A stretch of 21,667 bases of DNA from the NCBI GenBank assembly GCA_037176905.1, contig JBBBWG010010545.1:1-21667 (forward strand), read 5' to 3'. The stretch is from Azolla pinnata. Its lineage: Eukaryota > Streptophyta > Polypodiopsida > Salviniales > Salviniaceae. The translations under genes and the position numbers were made by a program. Below the pieces are notes generated by a model, which saw only the letters and a program-made list of their open reading frames with translations, made no database searches and was not told the origin of the DNA. Every line of letters begins with the position of its first letter. Position 1 is the stretch's first letter. Of the stretch, positions 1 to 11,064 are shown in pieces.

Positions 1-55
1 TTTTCCTTTTGGTTTTTTTTTTTTTTTGGCCCCCCCCCCCCCCCCCCCCCCCCCC
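1..55. repeat. Homopolymer tract: T15 then C26
   Basis: A run of 15 T (13-27), two G, then 26 consecutive C (30-55). Uninterrupted C/G runs this long are rare in plant nuclear DNA. Such a tract could form i-motif or G-quadruplex structure, or could be an assembly or sequencing artefact at a contig join. It sits roughly 1.6 kb before the SR start codon. Confidence 0.9.
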
Positions 56-1642
56 GGCGAGGATCGTTGCGTCCTCCGCGTTTTTCTGAAGTATTTGGAG
101 CTGCGAAGCGCGCTCAAGGAAAGCCGAGGTCGCGTTCTCGCTGTTGCACGGAAATATCTCTCGCTGTGCTCGCAGAAAGATTCTGTTCCGACAATGTGAT
201 GAAATACCGCTTCTGAGATTAGGGTTTGCCGTTGCTATTATGTAGAGGAGATCTGGCTTGTTTCCGCTGTCATCCTCCTCTTCATCTTGTTCTTTCTCTG
301 AAAAAGACTGCTACTCCAGATGAATTGAGATTCGACTTGTTATTCTTCTTTTTGCCGAGCCTTTCGAATTTCCTTTCTCCCAGGAACGATACAGCTACAA
401 AAATTCCAAGAAAGACATGTAAAAATTTCTAGAAAATCAGCGTTTTGTTTGATGTGGGATTCATCTCCTTATCGTGTACTGCGTAGAGAAACTGTGCAGG
501 AGTCCTAGTAGAGAACAGAGAAACCACATATTCTTCCGAGTTTTATATGGATTATATGTTCTTTTGTTCCATTCAGTTCCCATGGCTGGTAACCCCCTTC
601 AGCTTTTCCTGCATCCCGGAAAGTATATGTTTCGTCCTTTTTTCGTGTGCGAAGTGTGGAAGGATAAGCGATAGTACAGAAAATGTGATCTTGTTCACGT
701 TATGTTCGATTGTGGAAATTTTGGTTGCTCGTAGATATAAGTGTAGAACCGTATTTGTTCTGTGTTTGGTAACTGTATTCTAACAGTCGATATGCATGAA
801 GTTAATGAAAGGAAAATTCCATGAATCTGTGATCGGTTGGGATTCGAATCCTTGCTACAGGTCCCTTGTGTTTCTTGTTAAATTGTCACCGTTTTATTGA
901 GTTTTCTCATTTTATTTTCTGTTTGGCTTGTTTTGGAAAAACAATAACAACTTCCAAAGCTGTAATATTTCGTTTGACCTTATAGACCGCTTTGGCTACT
1001 TGATTGGTGTTAAACATTCTTTCTGTTTACTTCTGTTATTCCTCCTTTCGAAGTTGGGCAGCCATTTATTATGTCCTATTTACTTACTCTAAGCTCCAAG
1101 CTCTTCGTAACATGATGCATGTGGTTGTAAAACGTTGTTAAACGCCTCCGTCTTTGCCCTGTCGTCTATCATCATCATAGTTTGGCTCGCAGACGTGAAT
1201 TTGTGTTCCTATAGAATATTACAGGATGTCTTATTTCATCAAGGAACCAGTATCACTACCGACTGCAGCGTATACATGATATTTGATAAGTTGATTGTTA
1301 TACAACTTATTAGAAATGAATGCTGTTTAACTTCTAATGAAATAACATTTATGGTCTTATTCTAGGCTTGCTGGCTATTATGGAAAGGATAGGATTAAAA
1401 TGTACACTTGGGACAGTAGGATGTGTTGTGAGGATGTTATGCTCTACAGTGATGGGGTTTCACGGAGCAAACAAGAGAATGATGCAAAGTTGTGCTTTAA
1501 TTGGAACAGATTCTTCTTGGTTTGGTTTTTGGATTTTGTTTAGCTTAAGCTGATGTCATATGTTGGATTCTCATTTGTGTTTCTCATTGATATTTATGTG
1601 TTAAAGGCTCACTAGTGCTCAGGTTGAAGCCAAACAGTAACC
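56..1642 (+). other. Probable promoter, 5' leader and leader intron of the SR gene
   Basis: No convincing coding sequence is seen here. The open frames are short, and none joins in frame to the downstream gene. Sequence up to about 430 is pyrimidine-rich and resembles a plant leader. A plausible acceptor for a leader intron is the AG at 1621-1622, following a CT-rich stretch and just 20 bases before the start codon. SR34-type genes commonly have an intron in the 5' UTR, which fits, but the matching donor cannot be picked from sequence alone. No clear TATA box was found. Confidence 0.45.
219..227. promoter_or_regulatory. Telo-box (TTAGGGTTT)
   Basis: The 9-mer TTAGGGTTT is the reverse complement of the plant telo-box AAACCCTAA. 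This element is frequent near the transcription start of plant genes for translation and RNA-processing factors. Its place upstream of a splicing-factor gene is consistent with a regulatory role, but one short match is weak evidence. Confidence 0.4.
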
Positions 1643-4600
1643 ATGACCAGAAATCCGAGCTGTACTATTTATGTTGGAAATCTACCAGTTGATATACGTG
1701 AGGATGAAATCGAGGACTTATTTTATAAGGTATGCTGCGTCATTCAATGTCTTTCTGTGCACGTACAAATCACATCGATGGGGATAGGGGATGTTATGGT
1801 AGCTGGATGTATACAAAACTAGTTGTTACGTCTGGGATATGACAAACACCTGTTATTGGGAAAAGCCAGGTATATGGGAAAGTAGTTTACATTTATCAGA
1901 CTGTTTGGTTAGAGAGTTCAAATGTCAGCACATGTGGGCATGGTAAGTACTCATTAATGCTGACATTTGACCTTCTGCTGTGTGGCCTCAAAACTAAGTT
2001 TTGTATTACGTTACACAATAGCATTTGTCTTCCTGATTACAGTATGGGCGGATTGTTGACATTGATTTGAAGCTGCCTCCTCGTCCTCCTGGATTTTGCT
2101 TTGTAGAGGTGTGTTGCTTTACCTATTCACCATAAACTAATACATGGGTTTATTGTAGTTTCTAATAATGGTGAACGGAATCTCTTTCCAGTTTGAGGAT
2201 GCACGGGATGCAGAGGATGCAATTAGAGGACGAGATGGCCACAAGTTCGATGGAAACTACCTTCGGGTATGTTAAACCTACTTCACAGTTTTTTCTTTAC
2301 AAATGAAATAAGGGGGACATGAAATATTGGACCACATAAGTATTGTGGAGATGATCTATTTCGCTTTTCCACACTACCTCTGTTTTGAGTCGATGCTCTG
2401 CCAAAACTTAGACTCATGTTGTAGGCTGAAGGAATGTGGTGGTTCTTTTTTTGAAACTTGGGCTGAAGTTTTGAAACATCCAAGCTTTCTGGCTTACTAG
2501 ATTTCAAACGACCTGGAAAATCTGATACATGCACTGTGTATGCTATCTCGCTGGGTGCTGAATGTGGTTTGCTGGTTTTCTGTTCTATGGTTCATGAATT
2601 GGTAGTGTAGCCGAGCTTGTAATGGGATTTAACGACATATTATTTTGGTATGAGATAAAATATTAAAACCTAAAGTTGTATGACATGTAGTATAAGTCAT
2701 TAACACTGCTTGTATCCTAAAGTTACCATAAATAGTGCTGTCATCTTGTTTGTCACATCCTCTCCATCATTTCCCTGGGAACTATGAATGTCAGTCTTTG
2801 TGTTGCTATAGCACTTAAGTATTTTTATCTGAGCTGACTAGCATGTGCATAATGTCTTCTAAATTGTTCTTAGGTTGAGCTTGCTCATGGCGGCCGCAGC
2901 ACACTATCATCCAATGATAGGCACAGCAATCACAGCAGTGGGCGGTCGAGTGTCTCTAGAAGAGCAGAGTTTAGAGGTTAAATTTTTTTTCTCTAATCGG
3001 ATAATGTATCCCAAAATGTCATTCATTCACTCAATTATATCTTATTTCAGTGCATGTATCCAAACTACCCCCATCAGCATCGTGGCAAGATCTTAAGGTT
3101 AGTTCAAATTTCCAGAATATATATCTACCTTGTGTGTTCGTGCTTCATGACAGTGCTCACATCAATTGCAGGATCATATGAGGAAAGCAGGAGAAGTGTC
3201 TTTTGCGCAAGTATTCCGTGAAGCAGGAGGCAAGAATATGAACTATAGAAATTTATTTCTTGTACAGTTTGCTCTTTGTAATTGGCCTGTGTTGTCTAAA
3301 AAAATGGAGGACCATGACAATGATTAGGTAAAGACCAGTGTGAAATGCCAGAGTTGCACCACAGAAATAGAAGTAGTGTAACAATTAACCTACACAAATC
3401 AAACGATGTTAGTGGTTGATGAACAAATGATAGTTCTATGCCCTTATGATGTTGAAGTACAATGTGAACGACTTCCTCGAAATTTGTAGGGTTCTGGTTA
3501 TGAGCAATTCAATGTTATCTGCGTTGGGAATGCCATTCAGGGAACAAGCGGTAAACCACTTCACTCCGAATGTAGATTTCTGGATGTGAGTACTAACTTT
3601 AATCTGGGAAGGGGCTGCAAGTACACTTAATCACAATTTGTAAATATTCTCTTTTAAAGGAAGGTTATAAACAAGAGGGAGAATGATGGCAGACACATAA
3701 CTTTTCAAATTGACAAACTTAGACAGCAAAATGAAATGATTGTCGATCTCTTTCATGTGAGGCCCAAATAGTATCATGAGATGACAATAAATGATACTAT
3801 GCCAATAATTAATGGCACAACCATCATTTGCCTGGAATTATCCATGCTTTGTGTCGAAGAATGAATTGGAGAGACACATTAGTCTCATGAGTAGACTATA
3901 CTTCTGGTGGTTACTTGCTTTCAGAAATACATGTGTAGCTAGGATCAGAGATTGATCTCCATAATATAGATTGGGATTTGGAAGGTTAACCAAAGCTACT
4001 CTGTTTGTTGAATTGCAGGGACTGTGGGCATTGTTGATTATACAAATTATGAGGATATGAAATATGCAGTAAGATGTAGTAGACAGTTAATTTATTTGAT
4101 TATTGCATATCTTATTCTCATAACTTCCATCTGTATTGCTATTGGATTCAGATCCGCAAACTGGATGAGTCAGAGTTCCGCAATCGATATTCACATTCTT
4201 TTATACGGGTACAGTTAAAACATTTCTGTATATGATGTAATTGTTGAATTAGAAAGTAGTGCTTAAAAGTAGTTACAAAAATAAAGGTAGGTAACATTCT
4301 CCTGCTTTACGATATTTTTCTTCTCTATGTGATGGAGCAGAATCATATGTCTGCTATGACCACCATCTCAAAGGTGCATCTGCTGTTTTGAATTGGCATA
4401 ACAACCTCTTTTTTGATAATGTAACCTACTGCAACCGTCCCATGTCTAAACGAAATCCTGAAAACGCAGTTCCGAAATATAGCATTGTGCTTCTGTCTTC
4501 TCTGATTTACTGAATGCGCCAACATAATCTGTGTATTGAATGATATAGCCAGGAACTATGGAAGAGAAGGCACCTCTTGTTCTTTTCTCCATTTCTTCTG

Positions 4601-5984
4601 CTTAATGTGTTTACGCAGGAGTCAAGAGTTGTTTGCTAAATATTCTCTTGGATATTAATAACCATTGATTTTCTTCCTAGTAAAGAAAGAGAATAATTAC
4701 TAAAATATATGTTTAATGATGAGGGTCTTTATAATAAACCTGCATCTTGAATATTTTGTTCTTGATATTCTCTCTGATTGGACTAGTTAAAATTTCTGTT
4801 CTCAATATTATTATCATCATCTATTCTTAGAAGACTTTTCAGGATTTTAATTACATTATTTGTAGAGCAATCTGTAGTTTCTGATCAACAAGTGCAATTT
4901 ATTTTAGGTGCGAGAAGACAAAGGAAGGGGAGGTTCACGCAGGAGTTATTCACCTCGTCGTAGTCGGAGGTGAGTTCTGTCCATAACGTTATAATTCTTG
5001 TTCTGAAATAGCTATGTCAAATGGTTCACATTGTCTATTGCATTGTAGTCGGTCTGGCAGTAGAGGACCGTCCAGGTCACGATCTAGATCTCGATTGCGA
5101 TCACGTTCAAAATCACCAGGACGCTCTCCTGCTCGTTCTCGTTCCCACTCACGATCACGCTCTCGCACTCGCTCTCCTCCAAGGTCACCATCTGCCAGAT
5201 CAGCCTCTAGGTTAGTAACTTTTTGGTTTCCAGCAGCTTGTATCTTTGGAAGGAAATCACATGCTAAGCAACTATTTTATTATAAAGTAGTTTTCCGTTG
5301 TATTTGAAGAGTAAAACTCTGAGTTATAAACAATCCTGCAATTTTCTGTTCTATTCTTAATCAGGTCCTTATCAAAGTCCCCTCCACCAAAGGTGAGGAC
5401 GGTGATGATATCATATTATGCATGGCAAGGACTGCTTGGTATTGCCAATAGACAACAACCTTGAGATGCTAACTGCAAACTGCATGCACTGGTTATGCAG
5501 GCATTGAGAGCCCAGAGAGATGGTAGTCGTAGTCCTTCACGATCTCGTTCACGGTCACCTGTAAGTGTTTTTACATGTGTATCTATAGCTAAACACAATT
5601 AGGTATCAGCACAGGAAACTGTTAAGCTTTAACCGTTTTAACAAACTTCATATCTAAACTGGTTTGGGCTGAACTAGTTCAACATCTGGTTAATTACCTT
5701 AAAAAATTTAGTTCAATTTGTCAAACTTACAGCTTAAAGATAGGCTAAGTTGAGCTAAGTTGTTATAGGCTAAGCGCATGCCAAACCAAATTGATCCCAA
5801 ACCAGATGAGAAGTCATCAGATTGAGCCAAGCCAAACAACTGCTAATCGGCATGACTTGTTTTAATGCTTCAGTTTGGGCTCAAACTGAGGTGGTGCCGA
5901 TCCTTAGATATTCTACTACAATGTTTTGTAACTTGAACTTTTCTTTTATCATGATGATGACAGGTCCCTAGGAGTCCAAGTTAA
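1643..5984 (+). CDS. SR splicing factor, SF2/ASF-like (plant SR34/SR30 subfamily)
   Basis: A serine/arginine-rich protein that binds pre-mRNA and recruits the spliceosome, acting in nuclear speckles. I joined 13 coding exons: 1643-1729, 2043-2108, 2192-2266, 2874-2976, 3051-3097, 3172-3229, 4019-4068, 4152-4208, 4908-4969, 5049-5210, 5365-5392, 5501-5560 and 5964-5984. They total 876 nt (291 aa plus TAA), with phases consistent at every junction. RRM1 has RNP2 IYVGNL (residues 9-14) and RNP1 GFCFVEF (46-52). A Ser/Arg/His-rich linker covers about 82-106. RRM2 carries the SF2 hallmark SWQDLKD (121-127) and reads [14 protein letters not shown] at 149-162. An RS domain rich in RS/SR dipeptides runs from about 188 to the end. 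The start is the first codon of the conserved [14 protein letters not shown] beginning. Intron 6 is GC-AG, and all others are GT-AG. Length is close to Arabidopsis SR34 and SR30, and I cannot tell which is the orthologue. Alternative splicing is typical of the family. Confidence 0.93.
3230..4018 (+). other. Non-canonical GC-AG intron (intron 6 of the SR gene)
   Basis: The reading frame of RRM2 requires the junction AG|GCAAGA at 3229/3230. No GT donor nearby keeps the protein in frame. The acceptor is ATTGCAG ending at 4018. Joining gives [10 protein letters not shown], matching the expected RRM2 sequence. The donor context fits the strong AG|GCAAG consensus known for GC-AG introns. At 789 nt it is the longest intron of the gene. 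Confidence 0.85.
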
Positions 5985-7555
5985 GATGTATGTCCCTCAG
6001 CTCTACATTTCAAGATAGTGGATAACAATGGAACCCAGTAAAAGAAGCATTTTCTTCTTGTTGGTCAGAAGTTTTCGTTATCCCGAGTGACAAGGCCATG
6101 AAATGTGGAGGCTCCTGAATGTCACGGTTTTGTTGCGAGCCTATATTACATTACTGCATGACTCGTCAAGATCTGCATGCCTGTTTCTGTATGGGGATGT
6201 CTTATACTAGGGCTTGAGATGATTCTGTCACTAAAAACAAATCAATGCATATTAATGTTAGGGTGCTAGGTTCTTTTAGACCGTTTTGTTTTGATATGCT
6301 GATACAATGTACGTTTTTGGGGACCCTTCATCTTTGTGGACAATTCAACTTCTTGTTTTGAGGTTACAATTGAGACTATTTAATATTTTACCATCAAGGG
6401 ACTTCTTAGGTCCTGAATTTGTTGGTCATATGCAGTTAAAAAACTATGTTATTGCTCTTTGTGTTGCTGCCAAGAGTTTTCTGTTCAAAAAAAGTAAAGA
6501 TGCTGCAGTCTTGCTATAATGCCATATGCACGTTTATTTAATTCCGCCGAATCATTCCAGTTCCTGTTATTAGTCGCATCATCTTTTGGAGTGTTTGAGT
6601 ATGTTATTAGTCGCCCTATGGCTGGTATTATCAAATGTTTCTTAACAGAGATTAAATTTACACACTTGTTACTGAAAGTGTTACAAATCAAACTTAGGTG
6701 TTTGAAACTAGCTCAGTCGCAATGTGCAAATGAGTACAGACTCACTCATTACAGCTGAATCAACTATAGCACTACTATAGCACTCTGTGTTAAGTTGTTC
6801 CCCATCTTATATATCCTTGCTCCCCATGATTTGCTTCTAATTCTTTACAAAGGTATGACATCAAGAAAATCAGCTTTCGTTGTATACCTATAATGTTGTA
6901 TATCAACATTGCCTTTGGAAACAAAAAAGAACTCATTCGGCAACATGCATCCGCTAATATTCAGCAATGGACATGGGTTCACTGGGATTGATTTAATTTT
7001 TATGAACCTATGTGGAATTGACAAGATGATGCAACTTCTTGGAATTCATTGACGATGCCCATGAAAAGCGAAAGAAAAGGGGAAAAGAAAAGGAAGGGGT
7101 TTGCCCATAAGACTGCTTAGCCCTAGAATTAACAATATGAAATTACGTGAGAACCTCCAATAGCTTGAAGGCCAAGCTGAGGGCTGTCGTGTAAATTTAG
7201 CTATTGCTTTATGTCTAGAGAAATTTTGCATCCCCGAATTCGGCCGAAATTTAATTATGAATATAGCATCAATCGAGATACATACCTTATCAATTATAAA
7301 ATTTGCTTACATAATTCTTGGCACTAAAATCTAAATTTTTTGAATAAGATTATTATTATTTGTGTTTTCTGTTGCTCTCAAATTGTAATCGATCTAATCT
7401 AGGCGTTGAACATTCAAGAAGTTTGTCGTGTCTATCACTTGGTAAATGTTTTGCTAAAAATTGTGCTAGCTAAAACGATTTAATATTTATTTTACCCAAA
7501 AAAATATGTGAGGAGGTGAGTAAGATTTAAGATTTGCACATATAATATAGGTTTT
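5985..7555 (+). other. SR gene 3' UTR and AT-rich spacer
   Basis: The first few hundred bases after the stop are presumably 3' UTR; no perfect AATAAA lies close by, so the polyadenylation site is undefined. The rest holds only short open frames with no recognisable motifs. I see no transposon ends, tRNA or structured RNA. Confidence 0.5.
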
Positions 7556-8167
7556 ATTCTTTTTTAGCAGTTAAATAGTCTAATCTTTGAAATAAGTTTT
7601 CTATTTTGTCAAATAAATCTTTCGTTTCTCTTTGGTTTGAAAAGTTAGTTAATTATTTTCCTTCGTAAATTTGGCACATTTACAGAACAAATTGCCCATC
7701 AACAGCATTTCTAAGCTAAGTGATAATTTAAAATAAGTTTAATTTATTTTGTTAGGAGTACCTGGTTATTTCCCCTTGTAAATTTTGTACATTTGCAGAA
7801 CACTGAGTGGTAATTGTAGGGAAAAATTTTTTATTTGTTTTTGGAGTTTAAATCAAAGTTTTAGAATAAGCTCCCTATTTTGTCAAATAAATAACTGTTT
7901 TCCTTGGGGAGCATCAGGTTATTTTCCCTTGAAAATTTTGCACATTTGCAGAACAAATTGCCCATCAACAGCATTTCTACCTCAGAGTGTTAATTTTCAA
8001 GGGAAAAAAGTTTTATTTTTTTCGCAGTTAAAATCAAAAGTTTAAAATTAGTTTTTCTGTTTGGTTAAACAAAGTCTTGATTTCCTGAGAGCATCTGGTT
8101 ATTTTTCCTTGTAAAGTTTGGCACATTTGCAGAACAAATCGCCCATCAACAGCATTTCTAAGTTCCA

Positions 8168-8698
8168 ATGCACTTCCCCTCTCTTCTGAAATGATGTGAA
8201 AAGCAGAGAGATTGTTAGCAGAGGGCCTGATCATTCATACCCACATTCAAAGTTTGGTTTTTTTGTTTGCGTTTAGAATACAACTTTCTTGGGAGTATGT
8301 GGCTTGTCAATTTGGCACATTTGCAGAGTAAACATCTGCCATCAACAGCATTTCTAAGCTCCAATGGACTTCCCTTCTCTTCTGAAACTATGTGGAAAGC
8401 AGAGAGATTGTTAGCACAGGGCCTGATCATTCATACCTACATTCAAAGTTTGATTTTTTTGTTTGCAATTAAAATAAAACTTTCTTGGGAGTATGTGGCT
8501 GGTAAAATTGGCACATTTGCAGAGTAAAAATCGCCCATCAACAGCATTTCTAAGCTCCAATGGACTTCCCCTCTCTTCTGAAACTATGTGGAAAGCAGAG
8601 ATTTCTAAGCTCCAATGGACTTCCCCTCTCTTCTGAAACTATGTGGAAAGCAGAAATTGTTAGCACAGGGCCTGATCATTCATATACACATTCAAAGT
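8168..8698 (+). pseudogene. Three or four broken copies of the PPR gene's first codons
   Basis: Copies of the start region lie at ATG 8168, 8364, 8560 and 8615, spaced 196, 196 and 55 bases apart, with the intact start 194 further on at 8809. Copy 8168 hits TGA after eight codons. Copy 8364 carries AGAGAG where the intact gene has AGAG, a 2-base gain that gives a stop after 16 codons. Copies 8560 and 8615 are fused by a 55-bp internal duplication. Each then passes into the non-coding part of the next unit (CATTCAAAGTTTG) where the intact gene continues coding. They cannot make a PPR protein, but they place several false starts upstream of the real one. Confidence 0.8.
8546..8654 (+). repeat. 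55-bp direct duplication inside the array
   Basis: Bases 8546-8600 are repeated almost exactly at 8601-8654, both containing CTCCAATGGACTTCCCC. This is a second-order duplication within one ~195-bp unit and accounts for that unit being about 250 bp long. Confidence 0.9.
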
Positions 8699-8808
8699 TT
8701 GATTCTTTTGTTTGCAGTTGAAATAAAACTTTCTTGGGAGTATGTGGCTTGTAAAATTGGTACATTTTCAGAGTAAAAATCGCCCATCTACAGCATTTCT
8801 AAGCTCCA

Positions 8809-9930
8809 ATGGACTTCCCCTCTCTTCTGAAATTATGTGGAAAGCAGAGATTGTTAGCACAGGGCCTGATGATTCATACCTACATTCTGTGCAATTCCGG
8901 CATAGAGCAGAGCATCCTTCTGAAGAACCTCCTGATGCACATGTATGCCTCATGTGGAGCCATGGAGGAGGCCGTATCAATCTTCCATTCTCATGGCACC
9001 ACCCCACCTAATCTCTTCTCCTTCTCCATCATGATAGGGTCCTATGTCGACCATGGCTGCCCAATGGAAGCTCACTCCCTCTTCCACAAGGTGCAACCTC
9101 GAGGGTTTATCCCAGACCAGGTAATGTTCGTAAACCTACTTTCTTTGTGCTGCGGCAGAGAGCATCTGAGTTTTGGGCGAATCTTGCATGTCCAGATGAT
9201 GTACTGTGGTGTTCTTGACCCCATGAATGTGGTTGTAGGAACTGCCCTTATAACTATGTATAGCAAGTGTGGCGACATTCCAGAGGCGAAGAATGCATTC
9301 GAATGTATGGTGGAACAGAGGAATGTTGTCTCTTGGAATGCTCTTATCGGAGCCTACGTAGAGCATGGACAGGTAGACATTGCTTTGTGCCTTTATGAAC
9401 AGATGATTGTGGAAGGTATCGTCCCCGATAGAGTTACTTTCCTCACGGTCCTTCCGATCTTCTCAGCATTGGCCGATGCTCAACAATGTCATGCTTCCTT
9501 GATCGGCTCAGGCATCTATCCACATATCTCCATTTCAAGTAGTCTGATCCATGTGTATGGTAAATGTGGTTGCTTAGATGATGCCTCGAGAGCTTTCGAT
9601 GAAGCCCCAGGAAGGAATCTGGTCTGTTGGAATGCTTACATAAATGCATGTGTGCATAACCCTAGCTATTGCACACATAGCAATGTCAGTAGACATGGTG
9701 GAATGCAGCTATTACTGGTGCAAATGCAGCAAGAGGGTGTGATGCCCGATGAAATCAGTTTTCTTGGAGGCCTTGCTTTGTCTGGGACACTTTGGGAAGT
9801 CAAGGAAATCCATGTGTCGATTTCATCATCCGGGTATCTCACTGACCATCAAGTGCTGGCAGCTGCACTGTTGAAAGCATACAGAGAGTGCCAAATCACA
9901 CGTGATGATGCATGGGTAATCGCGGTTAAT

Positions 9931-9967
<37 letters not shown>

Positions 9968-11064
9968 AATGCTGGAATCTAGTTTTGTGGAATGGTGTAC
10001 TACGAGCCTCGATTGAGCACGGAGAGTGGAGCGAATCCCTTCAACTCTTCAAGCAATTACATCTAGAATGCCACATACCCGACAAGGTGACTTACACAAC
10101 AATGCTATCAGGGTGTGCTAATCGTGCCGACCAGGTGGGATTAATCGAGGGCAATCGGTTACATGTATGTCTTACATCCTTTGGTATCGAAGCACATGCC
10201 AGGAACTCACTCCTTAACATGTATGCCAAATGTGGTCACCTTGGGCTTGCCTGGGAACAATTCGAATGCAATACCGCAGAGCAGAGTGTCGTATGCTGGA
10301 ATAGTATGATCTGTGGCGGCATTTCTCTCCTTGAGCCTGGAGAAGTCTGTTCTCAGCCCTTCCGATTAGCTCAACAAATGGTGTGCCAGGGTACGATGCC
10401 AAGCCACGTAACATATGCTGCATTGTTTACCTCATGTTCAAACACATTAGCACAAGATGATGGAGTGCGTCTCCATTCCAGAATCTCAGGTACCTCTATT
10501 GAGGCAGACACTGTAGTTGGGAATGCCCTAATCCATATGTATGGAAAGTGTGGTGGCTTAAAAGAGGCAAAGCTTGCATTCTTAAGGATAAGGAAGCGCA
10601 GCTTGATAACATGGAATGCTATGATCGGAGCCTTTTGTCAGCATGGGCATGTTCAGGATGTGGTGGGCATTCTAAAAGAAATGCAAATGGATGGGATAGC
10701 ACCCGATGAGGTAACATACTTCAATGTACTCTCGGTTTGTAGCCATTGCGGCATTGTAGATCAGGGTTTTCAGTACTTCTTCTTCATGTGCTATAACCAT
10801 AACATTATCCCATGCATCGAGCATTTCAATTGCTTATTTGGCCTCCTGGGGCGAGCTGGTCGATTAGATGAGGGAGAAGAAATCATCCGTAACATGCCAT
10901 TTACAAAGAGACTGAACTCTTGGATGCCCTTGCTGATTGCTTGTTGTAATATACATTCAGACAGCATTAGAGGAAAACGACTGGCTGATTTAGCTTTCCA
11001 GCTGGAGCCCAATACTGCTGCCTCATATGTGACATTGGCTAACGTTTATGCCATGGGAGATTAA
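8809..11064 (+). CDS. PLS-class pentatricopeptide repeat protein, C-terminally truncated
   Basis: PLS-class PPR proteins bind organellar RNA base by base, usually for C-to-U editing. The 751-aa single exon has many repeats. Typical S-type signatures are ITMYSKCGDIPEAKNAF (about 147), IHVYGKCGCLDDA (about 249), LNMYAKCGHLGLA (about 469) and IHMYGKCGGLKEAK (about 574). Between them lie P-type strings such as NVVSWNALIGAYVEHG and APDEVTYFNVLSVC. The last PPR (GRAGRLDEGEEIIRNMPF, about 682) is followed by an E1-like stretch. E2 begins (ASYVTLANVYAMGD) and stops at once, with no DYW deaminase domain. An in-frame TAA lies three codons before the ATG, so the start is bounded. There is no obvious organelle-targeting leader. 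Residues 376-385 are polyglutamine. It may need a separate DYW partner, or be decaying; the intact frame over 2.2 kb argues for recent function. Confidence 0.88.
9931..9963 (+). repeat. (CAG)10 tract in the PPR coding region
   Basis: GAG followed by ten pure CAG codons encodes polyglutamine inside the PPR protein, between a poorly matching repeat (VIAVNE) and a normal P-type segment. A pure codon run suggests recent slippage. It interrupts the helical repeat array. Confidence 0.95.

Larger units (their letters stand above)
7556..8890 (+). repeat. Tandem array of ~195-bp units ending in the PPR 5' coding region
   Basis: About six or seven units share the order: T-rich run with GCAGTTAAAAT; an AGTATGTGG- or GAGCATCTGG-type box; GGCACATTTGCAGA; GCCCATCAACAGCATTTC; then, in younger copies, the first bases of the PPR gene. 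The GCCCATC anchor recurs near 7694, 7960, 8141, 8336, 8533 and 8783. The gene-proximal copies are highly similar, while those before 8000 are diverged and lack the coding part. The last unit runs into the intact PPR gene, so it supplies that gene's leader. The gradient of decay suggests repeated unequal exchange next to the gene. Confidence 0.85.

Noticed and set aside
840..851. GGATTCGAATCC, resembling a tRNA T-loop.
   Set aside because: It is a short perfect palindrome with no D-arm, anticodon arm or acceptor stem around it.
8742..9011. An 89-codon plus frame overlapping the PPR start.
   Set aside because: It is an out-of-frame reading of the array unit; the PPR frame has the family motifs.
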